Source: Burkholderiales bacterium Ga0074133
Lineage (GTDB): Bacteria; Pseudomonadota; Gammaproteobacteria; Burkholderiales; Burkholderiaceae_C
NCBI GenBank assembly: GCA_001464865.1
Contig: LNEG01000176.1
Span: 1 to 48,954, forward strand
DNA length: 48,954 nucleotides
Direction of reading: 5' to 3'
Below are positions 40,375 to 48,954 of this stretch, one piece after another (position 1 is the stretch's first letter; each line of letters opens with the position of its first letter). The translations under genes were made by a program, and so were the position numbers. The notes below the pieces were generated by a model. That model searched no databases. It had not been told where the DNA came from and saw nothing but the letters and a program-made list of their open reading frames with translations.

Positions 40375-42432
40375 ATGACGCTGGCGCAACTGGTTCAGGA
40401 GGCGTTTGCCGATGGCGGTGTGCTGTCGCGCGCGGATGCGCATTTCCAGCCGCGTGAAGGCCAGACGGAGATGGCCGTGGCCGTAGCGGAAACCGTCGCG
40501 CACGGGGGGGCGCTGGTGGTGGAGGCTGGCACCGGCGTGGGCAAGACTTTTGCCTACCTGGTACCTGCGCTGCTCAGTGGCGAACGCGTGCTGATTTCCA
40601 CGGCCACCAAGGCTTTGCAGGACCAGTTGTTTGCCCGCGATCTGCCCCTGCTGGTGCAGACGCTGGGACTGCCCGTGCGAATGGCACTGCTCAAAGGCCG
40701 CGCGAGCTATCTGTGCGTGCACCGCCTGGAGCTGGCACGGCAGGATGTGCTGGCGCAGGAGCGTGGCATAGCGCGGGTTCTGGCCAAGGTGGAGGAGTGG
40801 TCGCGTGGGACGCGTTCCGGAGACCTGGCGGAGCTCACCGGGCTGGATGACCGGTCGCCGGTCATCCCGCTGGTGACGTCCACTCGGGAGAATTGCCTAG
40901 GCTCGCAGTGTCCGCGCTTTCGGGATTGCCACCTGCATGCCGCGCGGCGCAGTGCGCTGGCAGCCGACGTGGTGGTGATCAACCACCACCTGTTTTTTGC
41001 CGATCTGGCCGTGCGCGAATCGGGTATGGCCGAACTCCTGCCTACGGTTCGGGTCGTGATTTTTGATGAGGCGCACCAGATCAACGAGACCGGAGTGCAG
41101 TTTCTTGGCTTGCAACTGTCCACCGGGCAGATCACCGACCTTGCGCGCGACGTGCTAGCCTGCGGCATGCTGCATGCGCGGGGCCTGGTGGACTGGCTGG
41201 CGGTATCAGCGCGGCTGGAATCAGCAGCACGCCAGCTACGGCTGGCCGTGGGGTCGGATCACGCAAGCGCGCGCCTCCGATGGGCCGACGCTGCGCCTGA
41301 TGGCGTTGAGCCTATCGCGTGGGATGCCGCGCTGAACGGCATCTGCGCCAGCTGCGCCGAGCTGCAGGAATCGCTGGACTCGGTCAGTGAAATCGCCCCC
41401 GATTTCCAGCGTCTTTACGAGCGCTGCACTGAATTGCTGGCGCGCGCCGCCCGGTTTTCGGGCGCCGCCAGCCCCGCCCAGGTGCGCTGGCTGGACGCCG
41501 GGGGACAACAGGTCCGGATGGTTGAGTCTCCGCTCGACATTGCCGAGTCGATGCGGTCGCGGGTGCTTTCCGCGCCGTTGCCTGCGGAGCAGGACGAGGA
41601 CGACGGCGGATGGCCCGCACCCGCGTCGGGGCCCGGCCGGGCCTGGGTGTTCACGTCGGCCACGCTGGGCACCGACGAGGCTCTGAGCTGGTTTACCGAA
41701 CGCGCTGGCCTCCAGGGTGCGCGGGTGCTGCGGGTTTCAAGCCCGTTTGACTACGCCAGCCAGGCCGCACTGTATGTCCCGCGCCACCTTCCCGCACCCG
41801 CGGATCCCGCGCACAGCAGTGCGCTGGCAAGCTGGCTTGCACCCGCTGCACAGCAGCTGGGTGGGCGGACGCTGGTGCTGACGACGACGCTCAAGGCACT
41901 TCGCACGATTGGCGACGCGCTGAAAGCACGGTTTGAAGGATCACAGGCGCTGGAAATCCTGGTGCAGGGCGACTGGCCCAAGCGCCGCCTGATGGAACGT
42001 TTTCGCGAGGGAGCAACCCATGGCCAGCCGGGTTGCGTGCTTGTCGCGTCTGCAACGTTCTGGGAAGGTTTCGATGTGCCTGGCGACGCGCTCCAGCTGG
42101 TCGTGATCGACAAATTGCCGTTTCCGCCGCCGGGCGATCCACTGGTGGAGGCCCGGACCACCCAAATCGAACGTGCGGGAAAAAAGCCGTTCACTGCTTA
42201 CGCTTTGCCGGAAGCCGCCGTGGCACTCAAGCAGGGCGCCGGCCGGTTGATCCGCCGCGAGACGGACCATGGCATCCTCGTGGTCGGCGATACGCGCCTT
42301 GCGACGATGGGCTACGGCAAGCGGCTGATTGCCGCTCTGCCGCCGCTGGCACGCCTGGAATCAGAGTCGGACTTCGACGAAGCGCTGCTGGCTCTTACCA
42401 GAGCTTCCACCACGGATCAGCCTTGCCCTTGA
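40375..42432 (+). CDS. DinG/YoaA-type ATP-dependent DNA helicase
   Basis: This 685-residue protein is a superfamily 2, XPD-like 5'-3' helicase. Walker A AGTGVGKT is at 51-58 and the DEAH box at 231-234. Four cysteines (114, 174, 179, 185) are positioned to hold a 4Fe-4S cluster. The C-terminal helicase motifs include ASATFWEGFDVPG and QGAGRLIRRETDHG. The ATG at 40375 is used because homology starts there; the frame is open upstream without similarity. E. coli has both DinG and YoaA, and this protein is closer to YoaA in length. Its last 38 bases overlap bamD on the other strand. Confidence 0.93.
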   Translation: MTLAQLVQEAFADGGVLSRADAHFQPREGQTEMAVAVAETVAHGGALVVEAGTGVGKTFAYLVPALLSGERVLISTATKALQDQLFARDLPLLVQTLGLPVRMALLKGRASYLCVHRLELARQDVLAQERGIARVLAKVEEWSRGTRSGDLAELTGLDDRSPVIPLVTSTRENCLGSQCPRFRDCHLHAARRSALAADVVVINHHLFFADLAVRESGMAELLPTVRVVIFDEAHQINETGVQFLGLQLSTGQITDLARDVLACGMLHARGLVDWLAVSARLESAARQLRLAVGSDHASARLRWADAAPDGVEPIAWDAALNGICASCAELQESLDSVSEIAPDFQRLYERCTELLARAARFSGAASPAQVRWLDAGGQQVRMVESPLDIAESMRSRVLSAPLPAEQDEDDGGWPAPASGPGRAWVFTSATLGTDEALSWFTERAGLQGARVLRVSSPFDYASQAALYVPRHLPAPADPAHSSALASWLAPAAQQLGGRTLVLTTTLKALRTIGDALKARFEGSQALEILVQGDWPKRRLMERFREGATHGQPGCVLVASATFWEGFDVPGDALQLVVIDKLPFPPPGDPLVEARTTQIERAGKKPFTAYALPEAAVALKQGAGRLIRRETDHGILVVGDTRLATMGYGKRLIAALPPLARLESESDFDEALLALTRASTTDQPCP

Positions 42433-43192
42433 AGCCGCTGCGCACGTACTCGCTCTGCGGGTAGGACTTGTCCATGACGCGGCGGGCATCGTCGCGCAGC
42501 TGAGTCATGCCCAAGGCATCGTAGGAACGCATCAGGATGTACAGGGCTTCCTCCAGCGCTGGCACGCCCTGGTAATCGGCCAACGCCACCTGTGCACGGC
42601 CGATGGCCGCTACATAGGCGCCGCGCTGGTAGTAATAGCGGGCCACATGCACTTCGTACTGGGCCAGCGAGTTGACGATGTAAGTCATGCGCTGGCGGGA
42701 GTCCTGGGCGTAGCGCGAATCCGGAAAGCGCGTGACCAGTTCGCTGAACGCTTCAAATGAATCCTTGGCGGCCTTTTGGTCGCGTTCGGAGAGGTCCTGG
42801 CGCGATATGAACGAGAACAGCCCCAGGTTATCGTTGAAGTTGACGAGGCCCTTGAGGTACAGCGCGTAGTCGAGGGCGGGGCTGGCCGGGTGCAGCTTCA
42901 TGAAACGGTCCAGCGTGGCCACAGCCTGGGCCTTTTCGCCCGCCTTGTACTGCGCATAGGCCTTGTCGATCTGCGCCTGCTGGGCCAGCGGGGTGCCTGC
43001 GGCCCGGCCTTCAAGTTTTTCGAACAGCGGCACCGCCTTGTCATAGGCGCCGCTGTCCATCTCGTCGCGAGCCTCGGCATGGATGCGGTTGGGGCTCCAG
43101 CCGGCCGTCTTGTCCTCGACAGTGCTGGAGCAGGCTGCCAGGAGACCGGCGACGAGCAGGGCGGAAACGAGGGGCAGTGGGGCACGCAACAT
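42395..43192 (-). CDS. bamD: Outer membrane protein assembly factor BamD
   Basis: This 265-residue lipoprotein is an essential part of the BAM complex that inserts beta-barrel proteins in the outer membrane. The lipobox LLAAC places the lipidated Cys at residue 21. Five TPR-like repeats follow, with conserved AKDSFEAFSELVTRFPDSRYAQDSRQRM and ARYYYQRGAYVAAIGRA stretches. It overlaps the 3' end of the helicase gene by 38 bases on the opposite strand, so both C-termini share that DNA. dnaE is divergent. Confidence 0.95.
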   Translation of the reverse strand: MLRAPLPLVSALLVAGLLAACSSTVEDKTAGWSPNRIHAEARDEMDSGAYDKAVPLFEKLEGRAAGTPLAQQAQIDKAYAQYKAGEKAQAVATLDRFMKLHPASPALDYALYLKGLVNFNDNLGLFSFISRQDLSERDQKAAKDSFEAFSELVTRFPDSRYAQDSRQRMTYIVNSLAQYEVHVARYYYQRGAYVAAIGRAQVALADYQGVPALEEALYILMRSYDALGMTQLRDDARRVMDKSYPQSEYVRSGFKGKADPWWKLW

Positions 43193-43362
43193 TGCAAGCA
43201 GCTTTCAGCAAAGGAAATACAGGACGCCTCGGGAGCGCGTTCCGCGGCTCCTGTGGCCAGCCATGGGACACGATCGCGGATTGTACGGCGGGCGTACAGC
43301 CACGAGGCCCTTGGGCGTCAGTGCTGGCCGGCAACAGGCGACCGCCTTTCTACAATGCAGGA

Positions 43363-46300
43363 ATGTTTGTTCACTTGCGCCTGCACACCGAGTTTTCCGT
43401 CGTTGACGGCACCAACCGTATCGATGAGGTAGCCAAAGCCGCTGCCAAGGATGGCCAGCCCGCCCTGGCCATTACCGATCTCAACAACCTTTTTGGCGCC
43501 ATCAAGTTCTACAAGGAGGCACGTGGCAAGGGCGTCAAGCCCATCCTGGGGGCGGAAGTTTTCGTGGAGGGAGAGGCCGGGGCAGCACCTGCCCGCTTCA
43601 TCCTCCTGGTGCAAGGTCGGCAAGGCTACCTGAATCTGTCGGAATTGCTGGCACGGGCCTGGACACGCAACATCGTCAAGAACGTGGCGGTGTGCACATG
43701 GGCCTGGATCGAGGAGCTCAGTGAAGGTCTTGTAGCCCTGGCCGGCGCGCAGGCCGGGCCGGTGGGGCAGGCGCTGCTTCGGGGGGACGATCAGGGCGCC
43801 ACCGAAGTGGCACTTCGCATGGCGGGGATTTTTCCTCACCGCTTTTACATCGAGCTGCAGCGTGCCGGGCGTGTGGACGACGAAAGCCACGTCATCGCCG
43901 CGGCCCAGCTGGCGGCACGTCTGAACCTTCCGGTCGTGGCAACGCATCCGGTGCAGTTTGCGACGGCTGACGACTATGAGGCGCACGAGGCCCGGGTCTG
44001 CATTGCCGAAGGCGAGATCCTGGCCAACCCTCGCCGCGTGCGCAAGTTCACGCGCGACCAGTATTTCAAATCAGCCGCCGAGATGGAGGCGCTCTTTGCC
44101 GACGTGCCGTCTGCGATCGCAAACACCGTTGAGATTGCCCAGCGCTGCAACCTGACGCTGGTGCTGGGCAAGCCACAGTTGCCAGACTTCCCGACGCCCA
44201 ACGGCATGCCCATTGATGAGTATTTTCGGGTGGCATCGTTCGAGGGACTGGAAGAGCGCCTTGCGCTGCTTTTTCCAAACCCTGCGGAGCGCGATGCCCA
44301 GCGGCCCCGTTACGTGGAGCGCCTGGAATTCGAGATCGGCACCATCCTCAAGATGGGTTTTCCCGGCTACTTCCTCATCGTGGGCGATTTCATCCAGTGG
44401 GCCAAGAGCAACGGCTGCCCCGTGGGGCCCGGCCGGGGTTCCGGTGCGGGATCGCTCGTGGCTTATGCGCTCAAGATCACGGATCTGGACCCGCTGCAGT
44501 ACAACCTGCTGTTCGAGCGTTTCCTGAATCCGGAGCGGGTGTCGATGCCCGACTTCGACATCGACTTCTGCCAGTCCAACCGCGACCGGGTAATCGATTA
44601 CGTGAAGGACAAGTACGGCAAGAACGCCGTGAGCCAGATTGCCACTTTCGGCACGATGGCCGCCAAGGCCGCCATCCGTGACGTGGGCCGGGTGATGGAC
44701 ATGAGCTACACGTTCTGCGACGGTATCTCCAAGCTGGTGCCGGGCAAGCCTGGCATGTCATACACGCTGGCGTACCCGCCTGCCGTCAAGAAGGACGGCG
44801 ACAAGAACAACTACGCGCTGGAGCTGGAGCCCCTGCTGGCCGAACGCGTACAGAAGGAAGAAGACGTCAAGACCATCATCGAGATGGCGCAAAAGCTCGA
44901 GGGCATGACGCGCAACATCGGCATGCACGCCGGCGGGGTGCTGATTGCTCCGGGCAAGCTCACCGATTTCTGCCCGCTGTACCAGCAGCCGGGCAGCGAA
45001 TCGGCGGTGAGCCAATATGACAAGGATGATGTGGAGGCCATCGGCCTGGTGAAGTTCGACTTTCTGGGTCTGGCCACGCTGACCATCCTGGAGATCGCGC
45101 GCGAATTCATCATGAAGCGCCACAAGGGTCAGGAGAACTTCACGTTCGAGGCCATTCCGCTGGACGATGGTCCGACGTACCGGCTGTTCTCCGAAGGCAA
45201 GACCGAGGCGGTATTCCAGTTTGAAAGCCGCGGCATGCAAGGCATGCTCAAGGAAGCACGGCCCAGCCGGCTCGAAGACCTGATTGCGCTGAACGCGCTG
45301 TACCGGCCAGGCCCCATGGACCTGATCCCCAGCTTCGTGAACCGCAAGCACGGCAAGGAGGTGGTCGAGTACCCGCATCCATTGGTCGAGAAAGTGCTGT
45401 CGGAAACCTACGGGATCATGGTCTACCAGGAGCAGGTGATGCAGACCGCCCAGGTGCTGGGGGGCTACAGCCTGGGCGGTGCCGACATGTTGCGCCGGGC
45501 CATGGGCAAGAAGAAGGCCGAGGAGATGGCCGAGCACCGCGAGATCTTTCGCGCCGGTGCGGCCAAGCAGGGCATCAGCCAGGAAAAGGCCGACGAGGTC
45601 TTCGACCTGATGGAGAAGTTCGCCGGCTACGGCTTCAACAAGTCGCACGCGGCTGCGTACTCGCTGCTGGCGTACCACACCGGCTGGCTCAAGGTCCATT
45701 ACACGGCCGAGTTTTTCTGCGCCAACATGACGGTGGAAATGGACGACACCGACAAGCTCAAGGTGCTGTTCGAGGATGCCCACAAGATGGGGCTGTCGTT
45801 CGAGCCCCCGGACGTGAACCGCGGGTTCTACCGGTTTGAGCCCGTCACCGACAAGATCATCCGCTATGGCCTGGGGGCCGTGAAGGGCACCGGCCAGCAG
45901 GCCATTGAGGCCATCGTGGCCGCCCGCGAAGGGCGGGGTGATGGCCCGCAAGGGTCCACCAAGGGGCCATTCAAAAGCCTGTTTGACTTCTGTTTGCGGG
46001 TGGACAGGGCCCGCCTGAACAAGCGCACGGTCGAGGCGCTCATCAAGGCCGGCGCGTTTGATTCGCTGAACATGAACCGTGCCTCGATGGTCGCCACGAT
46101 TGACCGGGCCTTTGACTTTGCTGCCGCCACGCTGGCCAATGTGAACCAGGGCGGGCTGTTCGACATGATGGGTGACGATGCCCATGGGTCGAGCACACAG
46201 GAGCCAGGTCTCGTCGAGGCCGTCCCGTGGGGCATCAAGGAGCGGCTCACGCAGGAAAAGACCGCCGTGGGCTTCTACCTGTCGGGCCACCTGTTTGACG

Positions 46301-46896
46301 AAGTGGCGGGCGAGGTGCGGCGATTCGTCCGCACGTCCATTGATGAGCTGCTCGACAGCCGCGAGCCCCAGATCCTCGCGGGCATCGTCAGCGACTTTCG
46401 TGTCATCAACGGGCAGCGCGGGAAACTGGCGCTGTTCAAGCTCGATGACAAGTCGGGGGTGATCGAGGCTTCGGCCGACGAAGCGCTCCTCAATACGTAT
46501 CGCAACCAGCTCAAGGAGGATGAGTTTGTGGTCATGCTGGGCCGGCTGCAGCTCGACCACTTCAGCGGCGGGTTGAGGGTCAAGGTGCAGCAGGTGTGGG
46601 ACCTGGCAGGGGCGCGTTGCCGTTTCGGGAAGTACCTGCACGTGGTGGTGGGTGACCGTGGCCCGGATCTGCAGCGCCTGGTACGTGACTTTCCGCCTCG
46701 GCGCGAAGAAATCGCTGAAGGCGAATTGCTGCACGGCCTGAAGGTGCGGATGGGGGTGCGCTGCAAGGCGGATGACGCAGCCGCCACGGCCGAGCTGCAG
46801 CTGGGCGAAAGCGCCAAGTTCTACCCTACCGATGCCGCCCTGGCCGCCTGGACTGCCCAGGCCGGCACGGGCTCTGCCACGGTGGTCTACGAGTAA
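43363..46896 (+). CDS. dnaE: DNA polymerase III alpha subunit
   Basis: This 1177-residue protein is the replicative polymerase alpha subunit. It has a PHP domain (about 1-275), with the first metal-site His changed to Arg-Leu-His context (VHLRLHTEFS), and the polymerase domain with catalytic aspartates in PDFDIDF (Asp399 and Asp401) and Asp566 in KFDFLGL. The fingers contain GGADMLRRAMGKKK and AGYGFNKSHAAAY. A tandem HhH and OB fold follow (LAGIVSDFR), then the C-terminal tail. The ATG at 43363 aligns with the family N-terminus; the upstream open frame overlaps the bamD leader. Confidence 0.97.
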   Translation: MFVHLRLHTEFSVVDGTNRIDEVAKAAAKDGQPALAITDLNNLFGAIKFYKEARGKGVKPILGAEVFVEGEAGAAPARFILLVQGRQGYLNLSELLARAWTRNIVKNVAVCTWAWIEELSEGLVALAGAQAGPVGQALLRGDDQGATEVALRMAGIFPHRFYIELQRAGRVDDESHVIAAAQLAARLNLPVVATHPVQFATADDYEAHEARVCIAEGEILANPRRVRKFTRDQYFKSAAEMEALFADVPSAIANTVEIAQRCNLTLVLGKPQLPDFPTPNGMPIDEYFRVASFEGLEERLALLFPNPAERDAQRPRYVERLEFEIGTILKMGFPGYFLIVGDFIQWAKSNGCPVGPGRGSGAGSLVAYALKITDLDPLQYNLLFERFLNPERVSMPDFDIDFCQSNRDRVIDYVKDKYGKNAVSQIATFGTMAAKAAIRDVGRVMDMSYTFCDGISKLVPGKPGMSYTLAYPPAVKKDGDKNNYALELEPLLAERVQKEEDVKTIIEMAQKLEGMTRNIGMHAGGVLIAPGKLTDFCPLYQQPGSESAVSQYDKDDVEAIGLVKFDFLGLATLTILEIAREFIMKRHKGQENFTFEAIPLDDGPTYRLFSEGKTEAVFQFESRGMQGMLKEARPSRLEDLIALNALYRPGPMDLIPSFVNRKHGKEVVEYPHPLVEKVLSETYGIMVYQEQVMQTAQVLGGYSLGGADMLRRAMGKKKAEEMAEHREIFRAGAAKQGISQEKADEVFDLMEKFAGYGFNKSHAAAYSLLAYHTGWLKVHYTAEFFCANMTVEMDDTDKLKVLFEDAHKMGLSFEPPDVNRGFYRFEPVTDKIIRYGLGAVKGTGQQAIEAIVAAREGRGDGPQGSTKGPFKSLFDFCLRVDRARLNKRTVEALIKAGAFDSLNMNRASMVATIDRAFDFAAATLANVNQGGLFDMMGDDAHGSSTQEPGLVEAVPWGIKERLTQEKTAVGFYLSGHLFDEVAGEVRRFVRTSIDELLDSREPQILAGIVSDFRVINGQRGKLALFKLDDKSGVIEASADEALLNTYRNQLKEDEFVVMLGRLQLDHFSGGLRVKVQQVWDLAGARCRFGKYLHVVVGDRGPDLQRLVRDFPPRREEIAEGELLHGLKVRMGVRCKADDAAATAELQLGESAKFYPTDAALAAWTAQAGTGSATVVYE

Positions 46897-47000
46897 TCCG
46901 AAAACATGTAAATATCCACAGATGCGCGCCTTGAAAAATAGACGGGGAACATCAAGTTTCTCCCGAGGCCCCCGGGCTGCGGATCGCTAGAATGATTTTC

Positions 47001-47360
47001 ATGGCAACTAAACCCCCTTCAGCCCCCAAGGTGCCGCCGGTGATCCGGCCTTCGCAGGATGACGGCGGTTCGGTCGTGCTGGAGCGCCGCACCCAGAAGA
47101 CCCAGCCCCCCCAGATGTACCAGGTCGTCATGCTCAACGACGACTACACCCCGATGGAATTCGTCATCGTGGTCCTTCAGGAGTTTTTCAGCAAGGACCG
47201 CGAACAGGCCACCCAGATCATGTTGAAGATCCACCTGGACGGCAAAGGCGTGTGCGGCGTTTATTCGCGCGACGTGGCAGCCACCAAGGTGGAGCAAGTG
47301 CTTGACGCCGCCGCGAAGGCGGGCCACCCACTGCAATGTGTGAGTGAACCTGTTGCATAA
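47001..47360 (+). CDS. clpS: ATP-dependent Clp protease adaptor ClpS
   Basis: This 119-residue adaptor delivers N-degron substrates (N-terminal Leu, Phe, Tyr or Trp) to ClpAP. The N-end-binding residues are Asn46-Asp47 in [12 protein letters not shown] and His78 in LKIHLDGKG. The first 35 residues form the flexible tail that engages ClpA. ATG 47001 or 46992 could be the start; neither has a ribosome-binding site. A TAGAAT at 46988-46993, if a -10 box, would place the transcript start almost on the ATG at 47001. clpA follows 57 bases later. Confidence 0.93.
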   Translation: MATKPPSAPKVPPVIRPSQDDGGSVVLERRTQKTQPPQMYQVVMLNDDYTPMEFVIVVLQEFFSKDREQATQIMLKIHLDGKGVCGVYSRDVAATKVEQVLDAAAKAGHPLQCVSEPVA

Positions 47361-47417
47361 CAGGTTTTTGATCCCCATCTACAGTCATCTTTTCCACGCA
47401 AGCACAAAGGAGTTCAC

Positions 47418-48954
47418 ATGATTGCCCAGGAACTGGAAGTCAGCTTGCACATGGCCTTTGTCGAGGCCCGCCAGCAGCGCCACGAATTCATCACCGTGGA
47501 GCATCTGTTGCTTGCACTGCTTGATAACCCCAGCGCAGCAGAAGTGCTGCGCGCGTGTTCGGCCAACATCGATGACCTGCGTTCATCGCTGGCCAACTTC
47601 ATCAAGGACAACACACCCCAGGTGGCCGGCACTGACGAGGTGGACACACAGCCCACGCTGGGTTTCCAGCGAGTGATCCAGCGCGCCATCATGCACGTGC
47701 AGTCCACTGGCAACGGCAAGAAAGAGGTGACGGGCGCCAACGTGCTCGTGGCCATCTTTGGCGAGAAGGATTCGCACGCCGTGTACTACCTGCACCAGCA
47801 GGGCGTTACGCGCCTGGATGTGGTCAACTTCATCGCCCATGGCATCAAGAAGGGCGAGCCGCCAGAGCCGGCCAAGCCTGAAAGCCAGGCTGAAGGGGAA
47901 GAGGGCGGCGCGTCAGAGCGCAACGAGAAGGCCTCGCCGCTGGAGCAGTTCACCCAGAACCTGAACCAGGCAGCCAAGGACGGCAAGATCGATCCGCTGA
48001 TCGGCCGCCACTACGAAGTGGAGCGCACGATCCAGATCCTGTGCCGCCGCCGCAAGAACAACCCGCTGCTGGTGGGGGAAGCCGGCGTGGGCAAAACCGC
48101 CATTGCCGAAGGCCTGGCCTGGCGTATCACGCAGAACGACGTGCCCGAGATCCTGGCCGAGGCCGTGGTGTATTCGCTGGACATGGGCGCACTGCTGGCG
48201 GGCACCAAGTACCGCGGCGATTTCGAGCAGCGCCTCAAGGGCGTGCTCAAGTCGCTCAAGGACAAGCCCAACGCCATCCTGTTCATTGACGAGATCCACA
48301 CCCTCATCGGTGCCGGGGCAGCTTCGGGCGGTACGCTGGATGCGTCCAACCTCCTGAAGCCTGCGCTGTCCAGCGGCCAGCTCAAGTGCATCGGTGCCAC
48401 CACGTTCACCGAATACAGAGGCATCTTCGAGAAAGACGCCGCCCTGTCACGCCCCGTGGCCGAGACCATCGACATCCTCAAGGGTCTGAAGTCGCGCTTT
48501 GAAGAGCACCACAGCGTGAAGTATGCCGCTGCGGCCCTGCAGGCGGCTGCCGAGCTGAGCGCCAAGTACATCAACGACCGCCACCTGCCCGACAAGGCGA
48601 TTGACGTGATCGACGAGGCCGGTGCGGCCCAGCGCATCATGGTGCCCAGCAAGCGCAAGAAGACGATCGGCAAGACCGAGATCGAAGAGATCGTGGCCAA
48701 GATTGCGCGCATTCCGCCCGCCAACGTTTCCAACGACGACCGCGGCAAACTGCAGACGCTGGAGCGCGACCTCAAGAGCGTGGGGTTCGGCCAGGACAAG
48801 GCCCTGGAAGTGCTGGCCAGCGCCGTGAAGATGGCGCGCTCGGGCCTGGGCAAGGGCGACAAGCCGATCGGATCGTTCCTGTTCAGCGGCCCCACCGGCG
48901 TCGGCAAGACCGAGGCTGCAAAGCAGCTGGCCTACATCATGGGGATCGAGCTGA
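47418..48954 (+). CDS. clpA: ATP-dependent Clp protease ATPase subunit ClpA (partial, internal deletion)
   Basis: ClpA unfolds proteins and feeds them to ClpP. The visible 512 residues cover the N domain (1-145), D1 with Walker A GEAGVGKT (220-227) and Walker B LFIDEIH (Asp291-Glu292), and the start of D2 with GPTGVGKT (491-498); the gene runs off the window. AAAGGAG at 47406-47412 fixes the start. Near Arg345-Pro346 the sequence goes straight from ALSR to PVAET, where the family has RFQK-D---EP and more: about ten codons, including the second arginine of the D1 arginine-finger pair, are missing in frame. Unless it is an assembly error, D1 ATPase coupling between subunits should be impaired. 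Confidence 0.92.
   Translation, partial: MIAQELEVSLHMAFVEARQQRHEFITVEHLLLALLDNPSAAEVLRACSANIDDLRSSLANFIKDNTPQVAGTDEVDTQPTLGFQRVIQRAIMHVQSTGNGKKEVTGANVLVAIFGEKDSHAVYYLHQQGVTRLDVVNFIAHGIKKGEPPEPAKPESQAEGEEGGASERNEKASPLEQFTQNLNQAAKDGKIDPLIGRHYEVERTIQILCRRRKNNPLLVGEAGVGKTAIAEGLAWRITQNDVPEILAEAVVYSLDMGALLAGTKYRGDFEQRLKGVLKSLKDKPNAILFIDEIHTLIGAGAASGGTLDASNLLKPALSSGQLKCIGATTFTEYRGIFEKDAALSRPVAETIDILKGLKSRFEEHHSVKYAAAALQAAAELSAKYINDRHLPDKAIDVIDEAGAAQRIMVPSKRKKTIGKTEIEEIVAKIARIPPANVSNDDRGKLQTLERDLKSVGFGQDKALEVLASAVKMARSGLGKGDKPIGSFLFSGPTGVGKTEAAKQLAYIMGIEL

Noticed and set aside
44758..46734. A 658-codon open frame opposite dnaE
   Set aside because: Same reason: low-complexity His/Leu/Gln-rich product, and dnaE is certain.

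Overview
This window is ordinary chromosome from a GC-rich beta-proteobacterium, most likely a Comamonadaceae member close to Acidovorax. The evidence is the high GC content, the resemblance of the proteins, the conserved gene blocks (ygfZ<>mltG-tmk-holB-pilZ-tatD, tolB-pal-cpoB, sucA-sucB-lpdA-zapE, clpS-clpA) and a small AT-rich palindromic repeat of a type I associate with that family. I see no rRNA, insertion sequence, prophage or CRISPR array. There is one tRNA, tRNA-Lys(TTT).

Layout. 1-2.7 kb: tail of an unknown gene, a short-chain dehydrogenase and a GGDEF cyclase with an NTF2-like front end. 3-7 kb (minus strand): a small membrane protein, a histidine-phosphatase-like protein and NAD(P)H-hydrate dehydratase in one overlapping operon, then a DUF72 protein and an unknown Cys-containing protein. 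7.2-12 kb: tex, an HDOD protein and a patatin-like lipase. 12-18.5 kb: a frameshifted membrane PAS-GGDEF-EAL protein, an iron-type alcohol dehydrogenase, an HSL-type esterase and a thioesterase-acetyltransferase fusion. 18.6-24.5 kb: ygfZ facing away from mltG-tmk-holB-pilZ, then tatD and an ankyrin protein. 24.5-30.2 kb: msbA, tolB-pal-cpoB, tcdA and tRNA-Lys. 30.3-39.3 kb: an AI-2E-type permease, sucA-sucB-lpdA (2-oxoglutarate dehydrogenase complex), zapE and a secreted coiled-coil protein. 39.3-43.2 kb: a PP2C phosphatase, a DinG/YoaA-type helicase and bamD. 43.3 kb to the end: dnaE, clpS and the first two thirds of clpA.

Most genes serve core functions: envelope assembly (MltG, MsbA, TolB, Pal, CpoB, BamD), replication (Tmk, HolB, DnaE), central metabolism (SucA, SucB, Lpd), proteolysis (ClpS, ClpA) and c-di-GMP or pilus signalling.

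I did not find a convincing new multi-gene system. The points most worth checking are: (1) clpA lacks about ten codons covering its first arginine-finger motif; (2) sucB has a net frameshift that removes the first helix of its peripheral-subunit-binding domain; (3) the PAS-GGDEF-EAL gene is frameshifted exactly at an 18-bp GC palindrome; (4) the histidine phosphatase has Asp in place of the catalytic His; (5) a four-copy family of AT-rich hairpin repeats, one copy lying in frame inside the patatin gene. Points 1-3 could be consensus errors in the assembly as easily as biology.
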